Shown here piece by piece: positions 8,031 to 17,833 of a DNA stretch of 64,000 bases. Each line of letters opens with the position of its first letter. The stretch's first letter is position 1. The position numbers and the translations under genes are program-made. Below the pieces are notes generated by a model that saw only the letters and a list, made by a program, of their open reading frames with translations, had not been told where the DNA came from and made no database searches. The DNA lies in NCBI RefSeq assembly GCF_021390545.1, contig NZ_JAJUWR010000003.1, positions 124,001-188,000 of the forward strand, read 5' to 3'. Source of the DNA: Algoriphagus sp. AGSA1. Lineage in GTDB: Bacteria > Bacteroidota > Bacteroidia > Cytophagales > Cyclobacteriaceae.

Positions 8031-9326
8031 TTAATCGACATGGTAGTAAATGTTACCATCCTTATCCACGATTAACCCATATCCTTCAGCAGTAATACCG
8101 ATCTGCCTAAACTCCTGCAGATTGACCAGCACACTATCCGTTGGTGAAGAGGCAGCCGTGATCGCATAGGTGAGATTTTCTCCTATCGCCGTGGAGTCCA
8201 CTGGAGCTACAAGATTTTGGTACAAAAAACCAACTGTACCCTCTGCAGTGCGTACTTGATACCAATCTGAAGTAGCCGCCTTTACAAATACAGGAGTAGG
8301 AGACTTGAGACGGGCGATGACCAGTGATTTAGTGCTTGGTTGGCTTCTGAGGTTTGCTTGGGATGAACTTACTTTCATTAATTCCGGCAATTCCTTTTCT
8401 TCAAGCACCGGCGCTAATTCAAAGTGATCTCTTAAAGCTGGCAAAGGGTTGATAGCTCCACCGCTATATATACCAAAATGCAGATGTGGAGCCGTAGTGC
8501 GGGCATTGCCTGTATTCCCTACTAAACCTAACGTATCTCCAGCTTGTACCCGTTGCAGGTTATTTACCAGTTGGCTGTCCAGATGGGCAAAATACAGATT
8601 CCAGTTTCGTTTGCTATCCCTTACCCATACTTGCTTTCCACCTAATCCCCTATCCCGTACTGACGTTACCACTCCTTCCACAGGAGAAAGTACCGGAGTT
8701 CCTCGGGCTGCAAAAACATCTACCCCCTCATGAGATCTGCGTCCCCCGTCGCGGGGGTCCCCCCAAAAACTTTGGATTGCCCTACTGGTTTTGCCGTGTA
8801 CAGGAAAAACTGCATAAGTAGCGGTTCCATTTACCCTAATCTGAAAATTCCCCTCTCCCATTAATTCAGGTTGGATCCTAAGTAAGTAATTCCCCGTTTT
8901 CTCCGCTTCAAATTTTAAAGAATCATTTTGAGTGGAAACTGATTGGAGTTCTTTCCATTCTGATCCCTCTAGAAGATCTACAATTAATCTGCTGCTATCA
9001 CTGGCCTGCCAATGGATAAAAATTTTGACCGATGCCCCCTCTTCAAGTCGGATCTTCCATGCCTCTGCTGTTATGCTTTTAGCTTTAAAACTTCCTTGGA
9101 TAGCTATTGGAACCTCCAACTCTACGGCATTGACCAGAGCTTCTTGGGCAGAAATTTGCCAGACTGCCCCGATTTTTGTTTTGCTTATACCTGAGCTTTC
9201 CAGTGTGTTCAAATATTGAGCACGGGCAGATTTTGATTTGAAAATCCGCAAGGATTGATTGTTACACGAGCAAATGAATAAGCATATACAAGCGATAAGA
9301 AGCAGATTGTTTTTTTCTCTTTTCAT
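8031..9326 (-). CDS. Lipoprotein M23 peptidase with C-terminal SH3 domain
   Basis: 431 residues from the ATG at 9326; an ATG three codons upstream (9335) is possible. A lipoprotein signal peptide (LFICSC, lipid-bearing Cys about residue 20) is followed by a beta-rich pre-domain. The M23/LytM domain (about 180-295) has RRSHEGVDVFAARGTPV and TTAPHLHFG, with metal ligands in HEGVD and HLHF. A bacterial SH3 domain (about 315-375, ANLRSQPS and TVGFLYQNLV) follows. Such proteins cut peptidoglycan cross-bridges or, if inactive, regulate amidases; here the ligands look intact. It faces the periplasm from a membrane anchor and is probably monocistronic. Confidence 0.88.
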   Translation of the reverse strand: MKREKNNLLLIACICLFICSCNNQSLRIFKSKSARAQYLNTLESSGISKTKIGAVWQISAQEALVNAVELEVPIAIQGSFKAKSITAEAWKIRLEEGASVKIFIHWQASDSSRLIVDLLEGSEWKELQSVSTQNDSLKFEAEKTGNYLLRIQPELMGEGNFQIRVNGTATYAVFPVHGKTSRAIQSFWGDPRDGGRRSHEGVDVFAARGTPVLSPVEGVVTSVRDRGLGGKQVWVRDSKRNWNLYFAHLDSQLVNNLQRVQAGDTLGLVGNTGNARTTAPHLHFGIYSGGAINPLPALRDHFELAPVLEEKELPELMKVSSSQANLRSQPSTKSLVIARLKSPTPVFVKAATSDWYQVRTAEGTVGFLYQNLVAPVDSTAIGENLTYAITAASSPTDSVLVNLQEFRQIGITAEGYGLIVDKDGNIYYHVD

Positions 9327-9544
9327 TATAGGCATTTAAAGCTTTACTGTGCACATATGTAAGTCAACTGATAGTCAAGCTCATTGATTTCAAACCTTCT
9401 AGTTTCAAATCCCTATCACTGGCATTGAAGAAAAAAATCTGCTCTGCCGACTTCTATCTTTGACTGATAATAGCAATGAGATGATTTTTAAAAAGAAGGA
9501 TGTCAAAAAACAATTTTTTGGCAAATCTCAATCTTGTATTAAAA

Positions 9545-9580
9545 TTTGCGGACAGTTTCTAGCTAGAAATTGTCCGCAAA
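9545..9580 (-). terminator. 36-base palindrome just after katE, possible terminator
   Basis: TTTGCGGACAGTTTCTAG (9545-9562) is followed without spacer by its complement (9563-9580), with one G-T pair and CTAGCTAG at the centre. It lies 15 bases past the katE stop and would form an 18-base-pair hairpin in the transcript, followed by AATTTTAAT rather than a strong T-tract. It could act as a terminator, an mRNA-stability hairpin or a protein-binding dyad. Confidence 0.5.
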
Positions 9581-9594
9581 AGTTCATTCAGGCT

Positions 9595-11736
9595 CTATAC
9601 CGGAATTCTCTGGGCATCTTCCCTTTCCCATATCCTGTGCTTACCAATAGCTTCAATAAACGATGCCACATCTTGATCAAACAAAACTCCTTTAGGACTG
9701 TCGTTTCGCGACGCATAGGTCAAATCCCAAAGCTGCTTCCCTTCTCCAGTGATGGCGATAAACTTGTAATGTTTATAGGCCTCGTCCACAAAACTGATAG
9801 CGTCAGGATTTTTACGTAAAACCTCTATGCTTTTAGCTCCCCCCGGAACAAATAGTGCATCAAACAACACCGAAGACGTGGTCAACAAACTGTGATCTAC
9901 TTTGATCGCAGAGCCATTGGAATCCGCAATTGATCCAGAATGCGCGCTGATAATTTTGGGTTGAGCCCCTTCTTTTGTCAAGGCGTTTTTGTAAGCTTCC
10001 AATGAAGCTGCATCTACTCCGTCATTAGCCAATAACGCTATCATCCTACCCTTGATTCCCTTACCTGGCCTTGCCATAAGACTTAGTGATGGAGATTTCT
10101 CTATCGAAGGTCGGGCTTCTGTAGGTTGATATTCCTGAGGATCAGCATCTGCAGGAAAACTGTGGTTTAAAGGTTCCTTTGGTTTTGTGATCGGATTGAT
10201 TCCGAGACCTTCTGCCACCCCTTTAGCCAGCTCATCATTAACATAAGTCAGCATCCCTACCATCCGCTCCCTGATATCCTCACTTTCTACCTTCCCCAAC
10301 TCAAACCGAAGTGCGGAGATGATGTGTTCCTGCTCTATGGCTGTCTGGCTTTCAAAGAAGAGTTTGGCTTGGCTAAAATGATCCATAAAACTTCTGCTTC
10401 TTTTGCGGATCTTATGTCCTTCTATTTTTTCCTGATGCGACACAAAGCCTCCTTCTGCCATTTTTGCCTGAAAAGGACATCCACCTCCTGTAGAATTAGG
10501 ATTGTAGCTGGATCTTCCGGCGTTGATCGTCTGTCTCATGATACCGGCACGCTGATTATTGTGTACTGGCGCAATGGGGCGATTTATAGGGATTTCGTTG
10601 AAATTTGGCCCACCCAACCGGGAAAGCTGTGTATCTGTGTAGGAGAATAGCCTCCCCTGAAGAAGCGGATCATTTGTAAAATCTATACCCGGTACCAAAT
10701 GACCTGGATGGAATGCTACCTGTTCTGTTTCGGCAAAGAAATTCGTAGGGTTCCTATCCAGAACCATCTTGCCGATCAGCTTTACAGGAACCAATTCTTC
10801 AGGAATGATTTTGGTCGCATCCAGAAGATCAAAATCAAATTTATGCTCATCTTCCTCTGGCACCAGTTGCACGCCCAACTCCCATTCAGGATAATTTCCA
10901 CTCTCGATCAAATTCCACAGATCCCTTCTGTGGAAATCGGGATCCTGTCCGGATATTTTTTGAGCTTCATCCCATGTGACTGCATGGGTGCCTGCGACAG
11001 GTTTCCAGTGAAACTTCACGAAAAACGATTCATTCTTATCATTTATAAAGCGAAAGGTGTGTACGCCGAAACCTTCCATCATACTATAACTCCTAGGAAT
11101 AGCCCGATCACTCATTGCCCACATGATCATGTGCATACTCTCGGGCATGAGGGAGATGAAGTCCCAAAATGTATCGTGAGCAGATGCCGCCTGCGGAATT
11201 TCATTGTTTTGCTCTGGTTTTACTGCATGAATAAGGTCTGGAAATTTCATCGCATCCTGAATGAAGAACACCGGAATGTTGTTTCCTACCAAGTCATAAT
11301 TCCCTTCCTCTGTGTAGAATTTCACTGCAAAACCCCGTACATCCCTCGCCAAATCAGTAGATCCTTTAAACCCAGCTACAGTGCTAAATCGGGTAAAAAC
11401 AGGTGTTTTCTTCCCCGCTTCACTTAAAAACCCTGCTTTAGTGTATTGGGAAAGATCTTCATACGCTTCAAAATATCCATGAGCACCTGCGCCCCGGGCA
11501 TGTACTATCCTCTCGGGAATCCGCTCATGGTCAAAGTGAGTCATCTTCTCCCTAAAATGAAAATCTTCCATCAGAGTGGGGCCTCGCTCTCCTGCAAGAA
11601 GTGAATTTTGATCATCATTGATTTTCAGCCCAGTGTTGGTGGTCAGTGCCTCTCCACTTCCATCTTCCATATTCCGGTGCAAATCATCGATTTTTAGGTT
11701 GTCTGTTTTTTCAGTAATTCTTCCTTTCTTATTCAT
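9595..11736 (-). CDS. katE: Large-subunit catalase (HPII type)
   Basis: 713 residues, the length of the large-subunit clade with an extra C-terminal class-I glutaminase-like domain (about 560-713, [22 protein letters not shown]). It breaks down hydrogen peroxide in the cytoplasm using heme. The catalytic His79 is in [13 protein letters not shown], the Asn in [10 protein letters not shown] (about 152-153) and the proximal heme ligand Tyr366 in RLFSYTDTQ. The gene is flanked by spacers at both ends and looks monocistronic. This clade is often stationary-phase or stress controlled; no regulator is next to it. In the C-terminal domain I saw no amidotransferase Cys-His-Glu triad, as expected for this family. 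Confidence 0.97.
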   Translation of the reverse strand: MNKKGRITEKTDNLKIDDLHRNMEDGSGEALTTNTGLKINDDQNSLLAGERGPTLMEDFHFREKMTHFDHERIPERIVHARGAGAHGYFEAYEDLSQYTKAGFLSEAGKKTPVFTRFSTVAGFKGSTDLARDVRGFAVKFYTEEGNYDLVGNNIPVFFIQDAMKFPDLIHAVKPEQNNEIPQAASAHDTFWDFISLMPESMHMIMWAMSDRAIPRSYSMMEGFGVHTFRFINDKNESFFVKFHWKPVAGTHAVTWDEAQKISGQDPDFHRRDLWNLIESGNYPEWELGVQLVPEEDEHKFDFDLLDATKIIPEELVPVKLIGKMVLDRNPTNFFAETEQVAFHPGHLVPGIDFTNDPLLQGRLFSYTDTQLSRLGGPNFNEIPINRPIAPVHNNQRAGIMRQTINAGRSSYNPNSTGGGCPFQAKMAEGGFVSHQEKIEGHKIRKRSRSFMDHFSQAKLFFESQTAIEQEHIISALRFELGKVESEDIRERMVGMLTYVNDELAKGVAEGLGINPITKPKEPLNHSFPADADPQEYQPTEARPSIEKSPSLSLMARPGKGIKGRMIALLANDGVDAASLEAYKNALTKEGAQPKIISAHSGSIADSNGSAIKVDHSLLTTSSVLFDALFVPGGAKSIEVLRKNPDAISFVDEAYKHYKFIAITGEGKQLWDLTYASRNDSPKGVLFDQDVASFIEAIGKHRIWEREDAQRIPV

Positions 11737-12128
11737 AGCAAGTAGCCTTTAGTGGTTTTTAGTCCAAAAACAACCAAAAACATTCCACAAGAGGGGATTT
11801 ACCAAACATTATCAGAGGAATGAATCTTTGTATCTGGCCTCATAACTAATCTCTGTTACCCGCATACATCAAAAAACGGCCTGTATAATCCACAAACCTA
11901 TAATATGGACGATTGTTGATTCGAAAAACCCTTCCCAGCAAAGTATAATATAAATTTCCTGAGCTTCTAAAACACAAAAAAACCTTGCAGAAAGAAGGTT
12001 TTTTCTTAAAAACTTGTCTTAATTATTCCTCATAATGAGGTGAAATATTCAAAGCCCAGAAGGCATAAAGCTGAAAAGCAAACTAGAAGGTTTTTGTATT
12101 TAATTTGAATTACTACCTCATGGATATT
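11737..12128. other. Intergenic region with katE leader and a terminator
   Basis: 392 bases upstream of katE. It carries the terminator of the next lipoprotein gene (11979-12004) and AT-rich sequence likely to hold the katE promoter. No ORF or RNA gene was recognised. Confidence 0.5.
11979..12004 (-). terminator. Terminator of the small lipoprotein gene
   Basis: AAAAACCTT (11979-11987) and AAGGTTTTT (11996-12004) form a 9-base-pair stem with loop GCAGAAAG. An A-run on the + strand just before it gives a T-tract for leftward transcripts. It lies about 125 bases past the stop of the lipoprotein gene. Confidence 0.6.
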
Positions 12129-12530
12129 TCAGTCCATTGACTTCCGCTTACCTTCTGAATCATAGGTAAATATCTGATCTGGGCCTTCTTTCATTCTGAA
12201 TTCAAGCTCATAATAGGTGATGTTGTTTTCTTCAAACTTCCTTTTGACTAAAATACTGTCAGGGTGAACATCTTTAGTGTTTTCTAAGACAGTGACCAAC
12301 TCCTGAGGCAACTCTATAGAATCAGTAGGACTGATAATGACCGGAATTTTGGAACCATCTGTCAATCTCATACTGGAATCAGCTCCTGATTCTCCTTTCC
12401 CCTCCTCAGAGATAGCCTCTTCCACCTCCATTACTCCATCATCCGTGATATCCCCATATTCTTTTTTTTCATTGCAAGAGATGATCATAGAAAACATTCC
12501 GATCGCCAGTACTGTTAGGTGCTTTTTCAT
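12129..12530 (-). CDS. Small lipoprotein of unknown function
   Basis: 133 residues. The signal MKKHLTVLAIGMFSMIISC ends in a lipobox with Cys19. An acidic linker (EVEEAISEEGKGE) and a small alpha/beta part of about 80 residues (PQELVTVLENTKDVHPDSI, then ITYYELEFRMKEGPDQIFTY) follow. That second half resembles the PepSY-like or DUF2874-type fold seen in Bacteroidota lipoproteins, but the match is weak. It is transcribed away from the AI-2E permease gene with a 192-base spacer, so co-transcription is uncertain. Confidence 0.7.
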   Translation of the reverse strand: MKKHLTVLAIGMFSMIISCNEKKEYGDITDDGVMEVEEAISEEGKGESGADSSMRLTDGSKIPVIISPTDSIELPQELVTVLENTKDVHPDSILVKRKFEENNITYYELEFRMKEGPDQIFTYDSEGKRKSMD

Positions 12531-12722
12531 AGTCGTTGATTTTATTGAATGGGTTGATAATCGTAGAAGTATTCAAAATCCACCCCAAGAACAAGAAATC
12601 ACTCTTTATGGGCCAATAGAGAATCTTTTATCTATTCTATTTAAAAAATCCCCTTTAAAATCCTGCTTATTTTTCCCCGACTTGTGGAAATTTCATCTCG
12701 GGGGGCGCAGATAGGAACCAGT

Positions 12723-13931
12723 CTATTTACTGATTTTCCTCCAAAGCTTTTCTCCCCATTTACTAAGGAAGTTTTGTTCATCTGCTCCTTTGATATCTTC
12801 TTCTCCTAGCGAATAACCCAAAGGCCGTAGTACGGGTGATGCGTCAAATGCTATTTTGGCAATGCCTGCAATAGGAATACTCAATATCATACCTGCCACA
12901 CCCCAAATCGAACCTCCCAGCACAACTACCACTATAGTAACCAAGGGGTTTAGCTCTACTTTACTCCCTACTACATATGGCTCTAGAATATAACTTTCCA
13001 CAAACTGGGCTACACTAAATGTCAAGGTAACTCCTATCAATCCCCAAATTTCCGCTCCTGCAAATATCGCCATTACCAATGCAAGTCCATAGCCTATTAT
13101 GTTTCCAACATAAGGAAGCAGAGATAGCATTGCGGCTATCAAGCTAATCAGAATGGCATTTTCTATCCCGGACAGAGATAGACCGATACTGTAAATGATA
13201 GCTAAAAAAGCAATCAGTGTAAATCTACCCACTACAAAATTCAAGGCCATGTGAATGGAATGACCCATAACTCCCTCAGCTTCTCCCCTGTTTTCCGATT
13301 CAAAAAACTTTAAAATTGAGCGTTTGACCTTATTCCTATAGAGCAGCAAAAAGAAAAGGTAAATCAATGTAAGTGCGCTGCTGCCGAGAAAACCAAAGAA
13401 GTCCTTCAAGATGGATCCTATTTCCTGAGATGCATTACTCATTAGTTGATCAGTAGGAAGTTGGGATGAAGATTTTTCAGTTGTGCCCGTTTGATTTTCC
13501 ACAGTTTCTGATATATCATCCTTTGCGCCAGTATCTGAACTGTTGCCCATGGCTGGATAAAACATCTCAAACTGCTGCTCTAGATTCAGCCCGGTTTTAT
13601 CTTCAATAAGTTGTTGCGCAGCTTCCAACTTGGGTTGGATTTTTCCTTTTATCTCAGGCCATCGCTCCGATATGTTTGATATTTGGGCAGATAGGATCAC
13701 AAAAAAAGAAACAAACACTAAAAAACTCAATATCACGCATAAAAAGGCAGAAAGCCCCCTAGATAGCTTCCATCTTTCCAATTTTCTGCTTATTGGGATA
13801 CAGATTAAGGTCAATAGAACCGCTATAGCTAGTGGCTTCAGGAAACCCGCCGCTTCTATTACGCCTAAGATAAAGTAGTATATCCCTAATACTAATAGGC
13901 TAACAGTTATTAGAATATTCCTCGATTTCAT
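12723..13931 (-). CDS. AI-2E family (PerM-like) permease
   Basis: 402 residues. Hydrophobic segments lie at about 7-28, 31-50 and 60-85. A soluble loop of roughly 100 residues follows, with an acidic, Ser/Thr-rich insertion (DTGAKDDISETVENQTG). Five or more membrane segments follow, with the family pattern LPYVGNIIGYGLALVMA and later VESYILEPYVVGSKVELNPL. Members are named for autoinducer-2 export, but most have unknown substrates, including ions and signalling molecules. The Ser/Thr-rich insertion in the loop is a local elaboration. The gene stands alone between two lipoprotein genes. Confidence 0.88.
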   Translation of the reverse strand: MKSRNILITVSLLVLGIYYFILGVIEAAGFLKPLAIAVLLTLICIPISRKLERWKLSRGLSAFLCVILSFLVFVSFFVILSAQISNISERWPEIKGKIQPKLEAAQQLIEDKTGLNLEQQFEMFYPAMGNSSDTGAKDDISETVENQTGTTEKSSSQLPTDQLMSNASQEIGSILKDFFGFLGSSALTLIYLFFLLLYRNKVKRSILKFFESENRGEAEGVMGHSIHMALNFVVGRFTLIAFLAIIYSIGLSLSGIENAILISLIAAMLSLLPYVGNIIGYGLALVMAIFAGAEIWGLIGVTLTFSVAQFVESYILEPYVVGSKVELNPLVTIVVVVLGGSIWGVAGMILSIPIAGIAKIAFDASPVLRPLGYSLGEEDIKGADEQNFLSKWGEKLWRKISK

Positions 13932-13991
13932 TTTTTAATTATCAATTCCAGATCAGGTTTATTTACTTGTAGATCTGGAATACAGGTTTTC

Positions 13992-15272
13992 CTAATTACC
14001 CGTAAATGCTACTTTCCATAGTGTGTTGCCGCTATCGTCATTTACCAAAAGAGATCCGTCAGGTAACACCGAAACATCCACGGGTCTCCCAAAAACTTCA
14101 GATTTATCAGAATCAGAAACAAATCCTGTAAGGAAGTCCTGAGGCTCCCCTGAAGGTTTACCATTTTCAAACGGCACAAATACCACTTTATATCCGGCCA
14201 GATTTTCACGGTTCCACGAACCATGCTGCCCCACAAATGCCCCATTTCTATAATCTTCAGGAAATGATTCCCCTTCATAAAAGGTCAATCCCAGTGATGC
14301 GGTATGACTTCCTACGGGAACGTCAGGAACTATGGCCCTTTCCACCAAATCAGGAGCTTCCCCTTGCATTCTTGGATCCTCGATTGAACCGAAGTAGGAA
14401 TAAGGCCATCCATAAAAACCTCCCTTTTCAACACTGGTAATGTAATCAGGCACCAAATCATCCCCAAGTTCATCCCGTTCATTTACTGCTGTCCAAAGTT
14501 CCTTGGTAGTCGGATTCCATGCCATGCCTACGGGATTTCTCAAACCACTGGCATACACTATCTCTCCAGACCCATCAGCATTGACTTCCAGAATAGCTGC
14601 CCTCCTTTTCTCTTCTTCCATGCCATATTCACCGTTATTACTGGCCGAACCCACTGAGATATAGATCTTGCTTCCGTCTTCATTGGCGATCAGGTTTCTG
14701 GTCCAGTGGTTATTGTAGCCCCCTGCCGGCAGTTCCACTAATTTCTCTCCTTCTCCTTCGAGTCGTAGCTGCCCCGATTGATATGGGAACCTGAACAACC
14801 CATCTGTATTAGCTATGTAAAAGAAATCATTCAAAATCAGCATCCCATAAGGCTGGTCCAATCCTTCCTTAAAAATCTCCCGGGTTTCATACTCACCGTT
14901 TTTATCCTTGTCCCTGAAGACAGTGATACGGTCAGCGCTGCTTTTTGTATTGCTTTCTACTACAAAAATATCCCCCGTGGGAGCCACATAGGTATTCCGT
15001 GGATTATCCAGGTCCTCTGCAAATCGGGAGACTGTAAATCCCTCAGGAGCTGTAGGGCTCTTGCCTTCCTTCCAGCCTATCACTTCACTGTGGTTTTCTA
15101 CAGATTCTGAAGAGTACGGTGGTGGTAGTATAAGTTCTCCAATGGCTGTACTTACAGTGTCAGGGCTAGACTTAGCGATTTTCTCTTTCTTTTCCTCTGA
15201 AACTTTCTGCCCACAAGAGACCAGCGAGACTGCAGCCATTACCAATAAGGTGAGTGTATTTCTGAACTTCAT
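13992..15272 (-). CDS. PQQ-type sugar (sorbosone) dehydrogenase-like lipoprotein
   Basis: 426 residues. The signal MKFRNTLTLLVMAAVSLVSC is a lipobox. A six-bladed beta-propeller follows with the sorbosone-dehydrogenase/GDH-B pattern: GFTVSRFAEDLDNPRNTYV, GLDQPYGMLI, NNHWTRNLI, YASGLRNPVGMAWNP, GGFYGWPYSY and a late FGRPVDVSVLPDGSLLVNDD. Proteins of this class oxidise sugars or aldehydes in the periplasm with bound PQQ, or are propellers without the cofactor. No PQQ synthesis genes are visible here. The surface attachment and acidic N-terminus are typical of Bacteroidota lipoproteins. Confidence 0.85.
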   Translation of the reverse strand: MKFRNTLTLLVMAAVSLVSCGQKVSEEKKEKIAKSSPDTVSTAIGELILPPPYSSESVENHSEVIGWKEGKSPTAPEGFTVSRFAEDLDNPRNTYVAPTGDIFVVESNTKSSADRITVFRDKDKNGEYETREIFKEGLDQPYGMLILNDFFYIANTDGLFRFPYQSGQLRLEGEGEKLVELPAGGYNNHWTRNLIANEDGSKIYISVGSASNNGEYGMEEEKRRAAILEVNADGSGEIVYASGLRNPVGMAWNPTTKELWTAVNERDELGDDLVPDYITSVEKGGFYGWPYSYFGSIEDPRMQGEAPDLVERAIVPDVPVGSHTASLGLTFYEGESFPEDYRNGAFVGQHGSWNRENLAGYKVVFVPFENGKPSGEPQDFLTGFVSDSDKSEVFGRPVDVSVLPDGSLLVNDDSGNTLWKVAFTGN

Positions 15273-15372
15273 AATTGATCCGGTTTTAACTTTACGTAGG
15301 AAAGATCAATCTTGTGGCCAAAACATCAAAAGACCATTTTTGGTCTTAAAGTGAAAAAAAGTGCATTTTTAG

Positions 15373-15711
15373 ATTATTAATGAGGACTTATGTGAATTTA
15401 TATACCCAAAACGGGTCACGAATAGGTCTGTAGCCCTTACAGGTTTCCAGTCTTTTCAAGACCCTTTCAATCTCCACGCCATGCCTCAAGTCCCCCTTGC
15501 AAATAAGTCTGGATGGTTATCAATTCGGGCTTTCCTTTGTGAGGTAGATCGTGAACTCAATTTTTCAGGTGACGCGATTATACCTTATCCTAGAATGACC
15601 CTCCGAATCGAGCATATCCAAGTCGATTCTTTTATCTATGAGGCAGAATACATTTTGATCGGAATATTGACCAATCCGAAACTGAAAGAGCCGTCCACAG
15701 TGATTTCATAA
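15373..15711 (+). other. Possible small ORF or gene remnant in a 455-base gap
   Basis: No accepted gene covers 15273-15727. A frame is open from 15373 to the stop at 15709-15711, and the part from the ATG at 15481 gives 76 residues. The codons look protein-like (RMTLRIEHIQVDSFIYEAEY, then ILTNPKLKEPS), and the upstream open part (RSVALTGFQSFQDPF) reads on without an ATG. I recognise no family. It could be a small real gene starting at 15481, or the tail of a decayed larger gene. Confidence 0.3.
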
Positions 15712-15727
15712 TTGATGTAGTTTGGAA

Positions 15728-16615
15728 TTAATCATTGTTCAAAATCTTCAGCTTATGCTTTGCCAATGACACCTCCACGGTGGGGATTTCCTCATAGAGT
15801 GTCTGATGTTCAAACAACTCATCGTCCACATGAAAAGGTAAATAGGTGGAAATCTTGATTTGCCTTGCTTTGATAGTCTTAAAAGGGCTAGGCTGAGCTC
15901 CTTTCTTCTGAGCTTTTAAGAATTCGCTCAGTTCCGTCCGTTGCTCCTCTTTAATTAGCATCACATCCAGATAGTCATCATTATGATCTGCAGTGGGTGC
16001 CAGTTCAAGCTGGGGGCCTAGACGCTTCGTGTTCATTATCTCTATCCATATATATTCCCCGGAGTAATCTCCCTTATCCAGTTGGATCTTATAGAACTGT
16101 GGATGAAGCTCCCCTTCTATTTTGATGAGATTTTTAATCCCAAAATCCACCTTTTTTTCCCCATTGCCTTTCATATTTTTATTCCTCTCCATTTGAAGTA
16201 GCAAGGCTGTAAACATTCCCCAACCGATCCCTTCTAAAAACCAACCCTTTACTTCTTTAGTTTTATACTCTCCTACACTGAGATGTCTAAAATCCTTTTT
16301 TTCATATTGCACTACGAGTTTTTTATAATAATCTGTCAGATCCAAGCTTCCTGCGATATTATTGGCATTACCACATGGAAGTATCGCAATTGGACATTTT
16401 GTATTTCTCAATTCCAGCAGCGTCTTTTCCACCGTACCGTCACCACCCGCAACCAGAATCAAGTCATAATTAAGCTCCAGCACTTGTTTATAGTTATCCT
16501 CCTTGCAATTTTGGGCCAATACTGATGCACCTTGCCTCTCTAATGAACTGGTGACTTTAGATAAGGGGAATTTTTCATTTCCAGCGTTGGGATTATAAAG
16601 TAAGATGATTTTCAT
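15728..16615 (-). CDS. Diacylglycerol/lipid kinase family protein
   Basis: 295 residues. The DAGK catalytic domain opens with IILLYNPNAGN and carries the nucleotide-binding loop LVAGGDGTVEKTL (about residues 55-67), followed by CPIAILPCGNANNIA. The C-terminal half is the usual beta-sandwich of YegS/DgkB-type kinases (LGPQLELAPTADHNDDYLDV). The enzyme would phosphorylate a lipid such as diacylglycerol or a sphingoid base at the membrane. There is no signal peptide. It is divergent from surE across a 157-base spacer. Confidence 0.9.
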   Translation of the reverse strand: MKIILLYNPNAGNEKFPLSKVTSSLERQGASVLAQNCKEDNYKQVLELNYDLILVAGGDGTVEKTLLELRNTKCPIAILPCGNANNIAGSLDLTDYYKKLVVQYEKKDFRHLSVGEYKTKEVKGWFLEGIGWGMFTALLLQMERNKNMKGNGEKKVDFGIKNLIKIEGELHPQFYKIQLDKGDYSGEYIWIEIMNTKRLGPQLELAPTADHNDDYLDVMLIKEEQRTELSEFLKAQKKGAQPSPFKTIKARQIKISTYLPFHVDDELFEHQTLYEEIPTVEVSLAKHKLKILNND

Positions 16616-16772
16616 GTGTTTATATTTGATTTTTAACGGTCACATGGAATCTCTCACAAATTATAATCATCCCAGTGTTTGACTTTTGAGTGATGCTCGA
16701 TTTCATAAGATGAAGTGGAATCTAAGTCCTGCTTACTATTTGCATGCTAAAAGGAAACCAAACGGATGAACC

Positions 16773-17513
16773 ATGAATATTTTAATCACAAATGATGATG
16801 GGGTTTATAGCCCTGGAATTTTAGAACTGGCTGAAGTTGCAGCGGAATTTGGAGATGTGCGTATCGTAGCACCAGATGTGGAACAGTCCTCTACGGGGCA
16901 TGCAGTGACGGCAACCAGACCATTGTCTTATCGGAAAACCAAAATAGGGGATTTCGATGCATACCGCGTAAACGGCACGCCTGCGGACTGTGTCTCTCTT
17001 GGCTGCTTCCATTGGGATAAAGTGGACGCGGTCCTTTCTGGTATCAATCTCGGGCCAAATTTAGGAAATTCAATGTGGCATTCTGGGACGTTGGCCGGAG
17101 CTAAACAAGCTGCTCTGCTAGGCATAAAGGGGATAGCGCTGAGCACACCCACTCAAAAACAGGAATATGACTTCTCGCATATCAAACCTTACGCAAGTAG
17201 AGTAATCCAATATCTTCTAAGTCAGGAAGACCCAAAACTAGTGAATGTCAACTTTCCATATAGACCTAAAGGAATCTCTTGGACCCGCCAGTCTGTGCGC
17301 CAATATGACGGGCTTGTGAAACCTTCTGAAGACCCAATGGGCAGAAAGCATTTTTGGTTTACTGTGGTTCCATTGGAGCCTGCGGAGGAAGGCACAGACC
17401 GCTACGCCGTAGAAAACAATCTGGTATCACTTACTCCACTGAGACTCGATTTGACAGATGAGGCGCAGCTGGTAAAGCTAGCAGGAATGCACATATTTAA
17501 GCATTATAAATAA
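16773..17513 (+). CDS. surE: 5'/3'-nucleotidase SurE
   Basis: 246 residues, the normal SurE length. The metal site starts at the N-terminus (MNILITNDDGVYSPG, Asp8 and Asp9). VRIVAPDVEQSSTGHAVT and SGINLGPNLGNSMWHSGTLA are the other hallmark blocks. SurE removes phosphate from nucleoside monophosphates in the cytoplasm and is linked to survival in stationary phase. It precedes the SbnA-like cluster by 320 bases and is probably separate from it. Confidence 0.96.
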   Translation: MNILITNDDGVYSPGILELAEVAAEFGDVRIVAPDVEQSSTGHAVTATRPLSYRKTKIGDFDAYRVNGTPADCVSLGCFHWDKVDAVLSGINLGPNLGNSMWHSGTLAGAKQAALLGIKGIALSTPTQKQEYDFSHIKPYASRVIQYLLSQEDPKLVNVNFPYRPKGISWTRQSVRQYDGLVKPSEDPMGRKHFWFTVVPLEPAEEGTDRYAVENNLVSLTPLRLDLTDEAQLVKLAGMHIFKHYK

Positions 17514-17669
17514 CTATCTCTCTGGGGCGAATTTTACCTAGATGATGTACAGAATTCTACAATTAATCTAATGACAGAATCTGCCCTTACCTGATTTAGA
17601 AACTTTGAGTCATGAATTCTCACAACTTAAATAAAAGCTTTCTGATGCTTTAAAAGCAACCGAAAAGTA

Positions 17670-17822
17670 ATGCAATTATACTGCAGAGACGCAGATGCCC
17701 AAAGCAATTGCTTCCAAAGAGAAACTAAATCCATCTGGTTAGGATTTAATTTAGAAACTCAGTCTATAGAACTTAAGGAAGAAGTAGGTGCGGTTTTAGC
17801 AAATACCTGCAGGGAAATCTAA
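17670..17822 (+). CDS. 50-residue ORF directly upstream of the SbnA-like gene
   Basis: The ATG at 17670 opens a 50-codon frame ending at TAA 17820-17822, 11 bases before the SbnA-like start. The peptide starts MQLYCRDADAQSNC and ends GAVLANTCREI; it has three Cys, one Trp and no hydrophobic segment. Codon choice looks like that of neighbouring genes. Nothing else explains this stretch of the 320-base gap. I recognise no family. It may be a small enzyme partner, a leader peptide or a precursor, or it may be chance. Confidence 0.4.
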   Translation: MQLYCRDADAQSNCFQRETKSIWLGFNLETQSIELKEEVGAVLANTCREI

Positions 17823-17833
17823 CCGACCACATT

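Noticed and set aside
10699..11427. 242-residue + strand ORF
   Set aside because: It is the shadow of katE on the opposite strand; its translation has no domain and the katE reading is certain.
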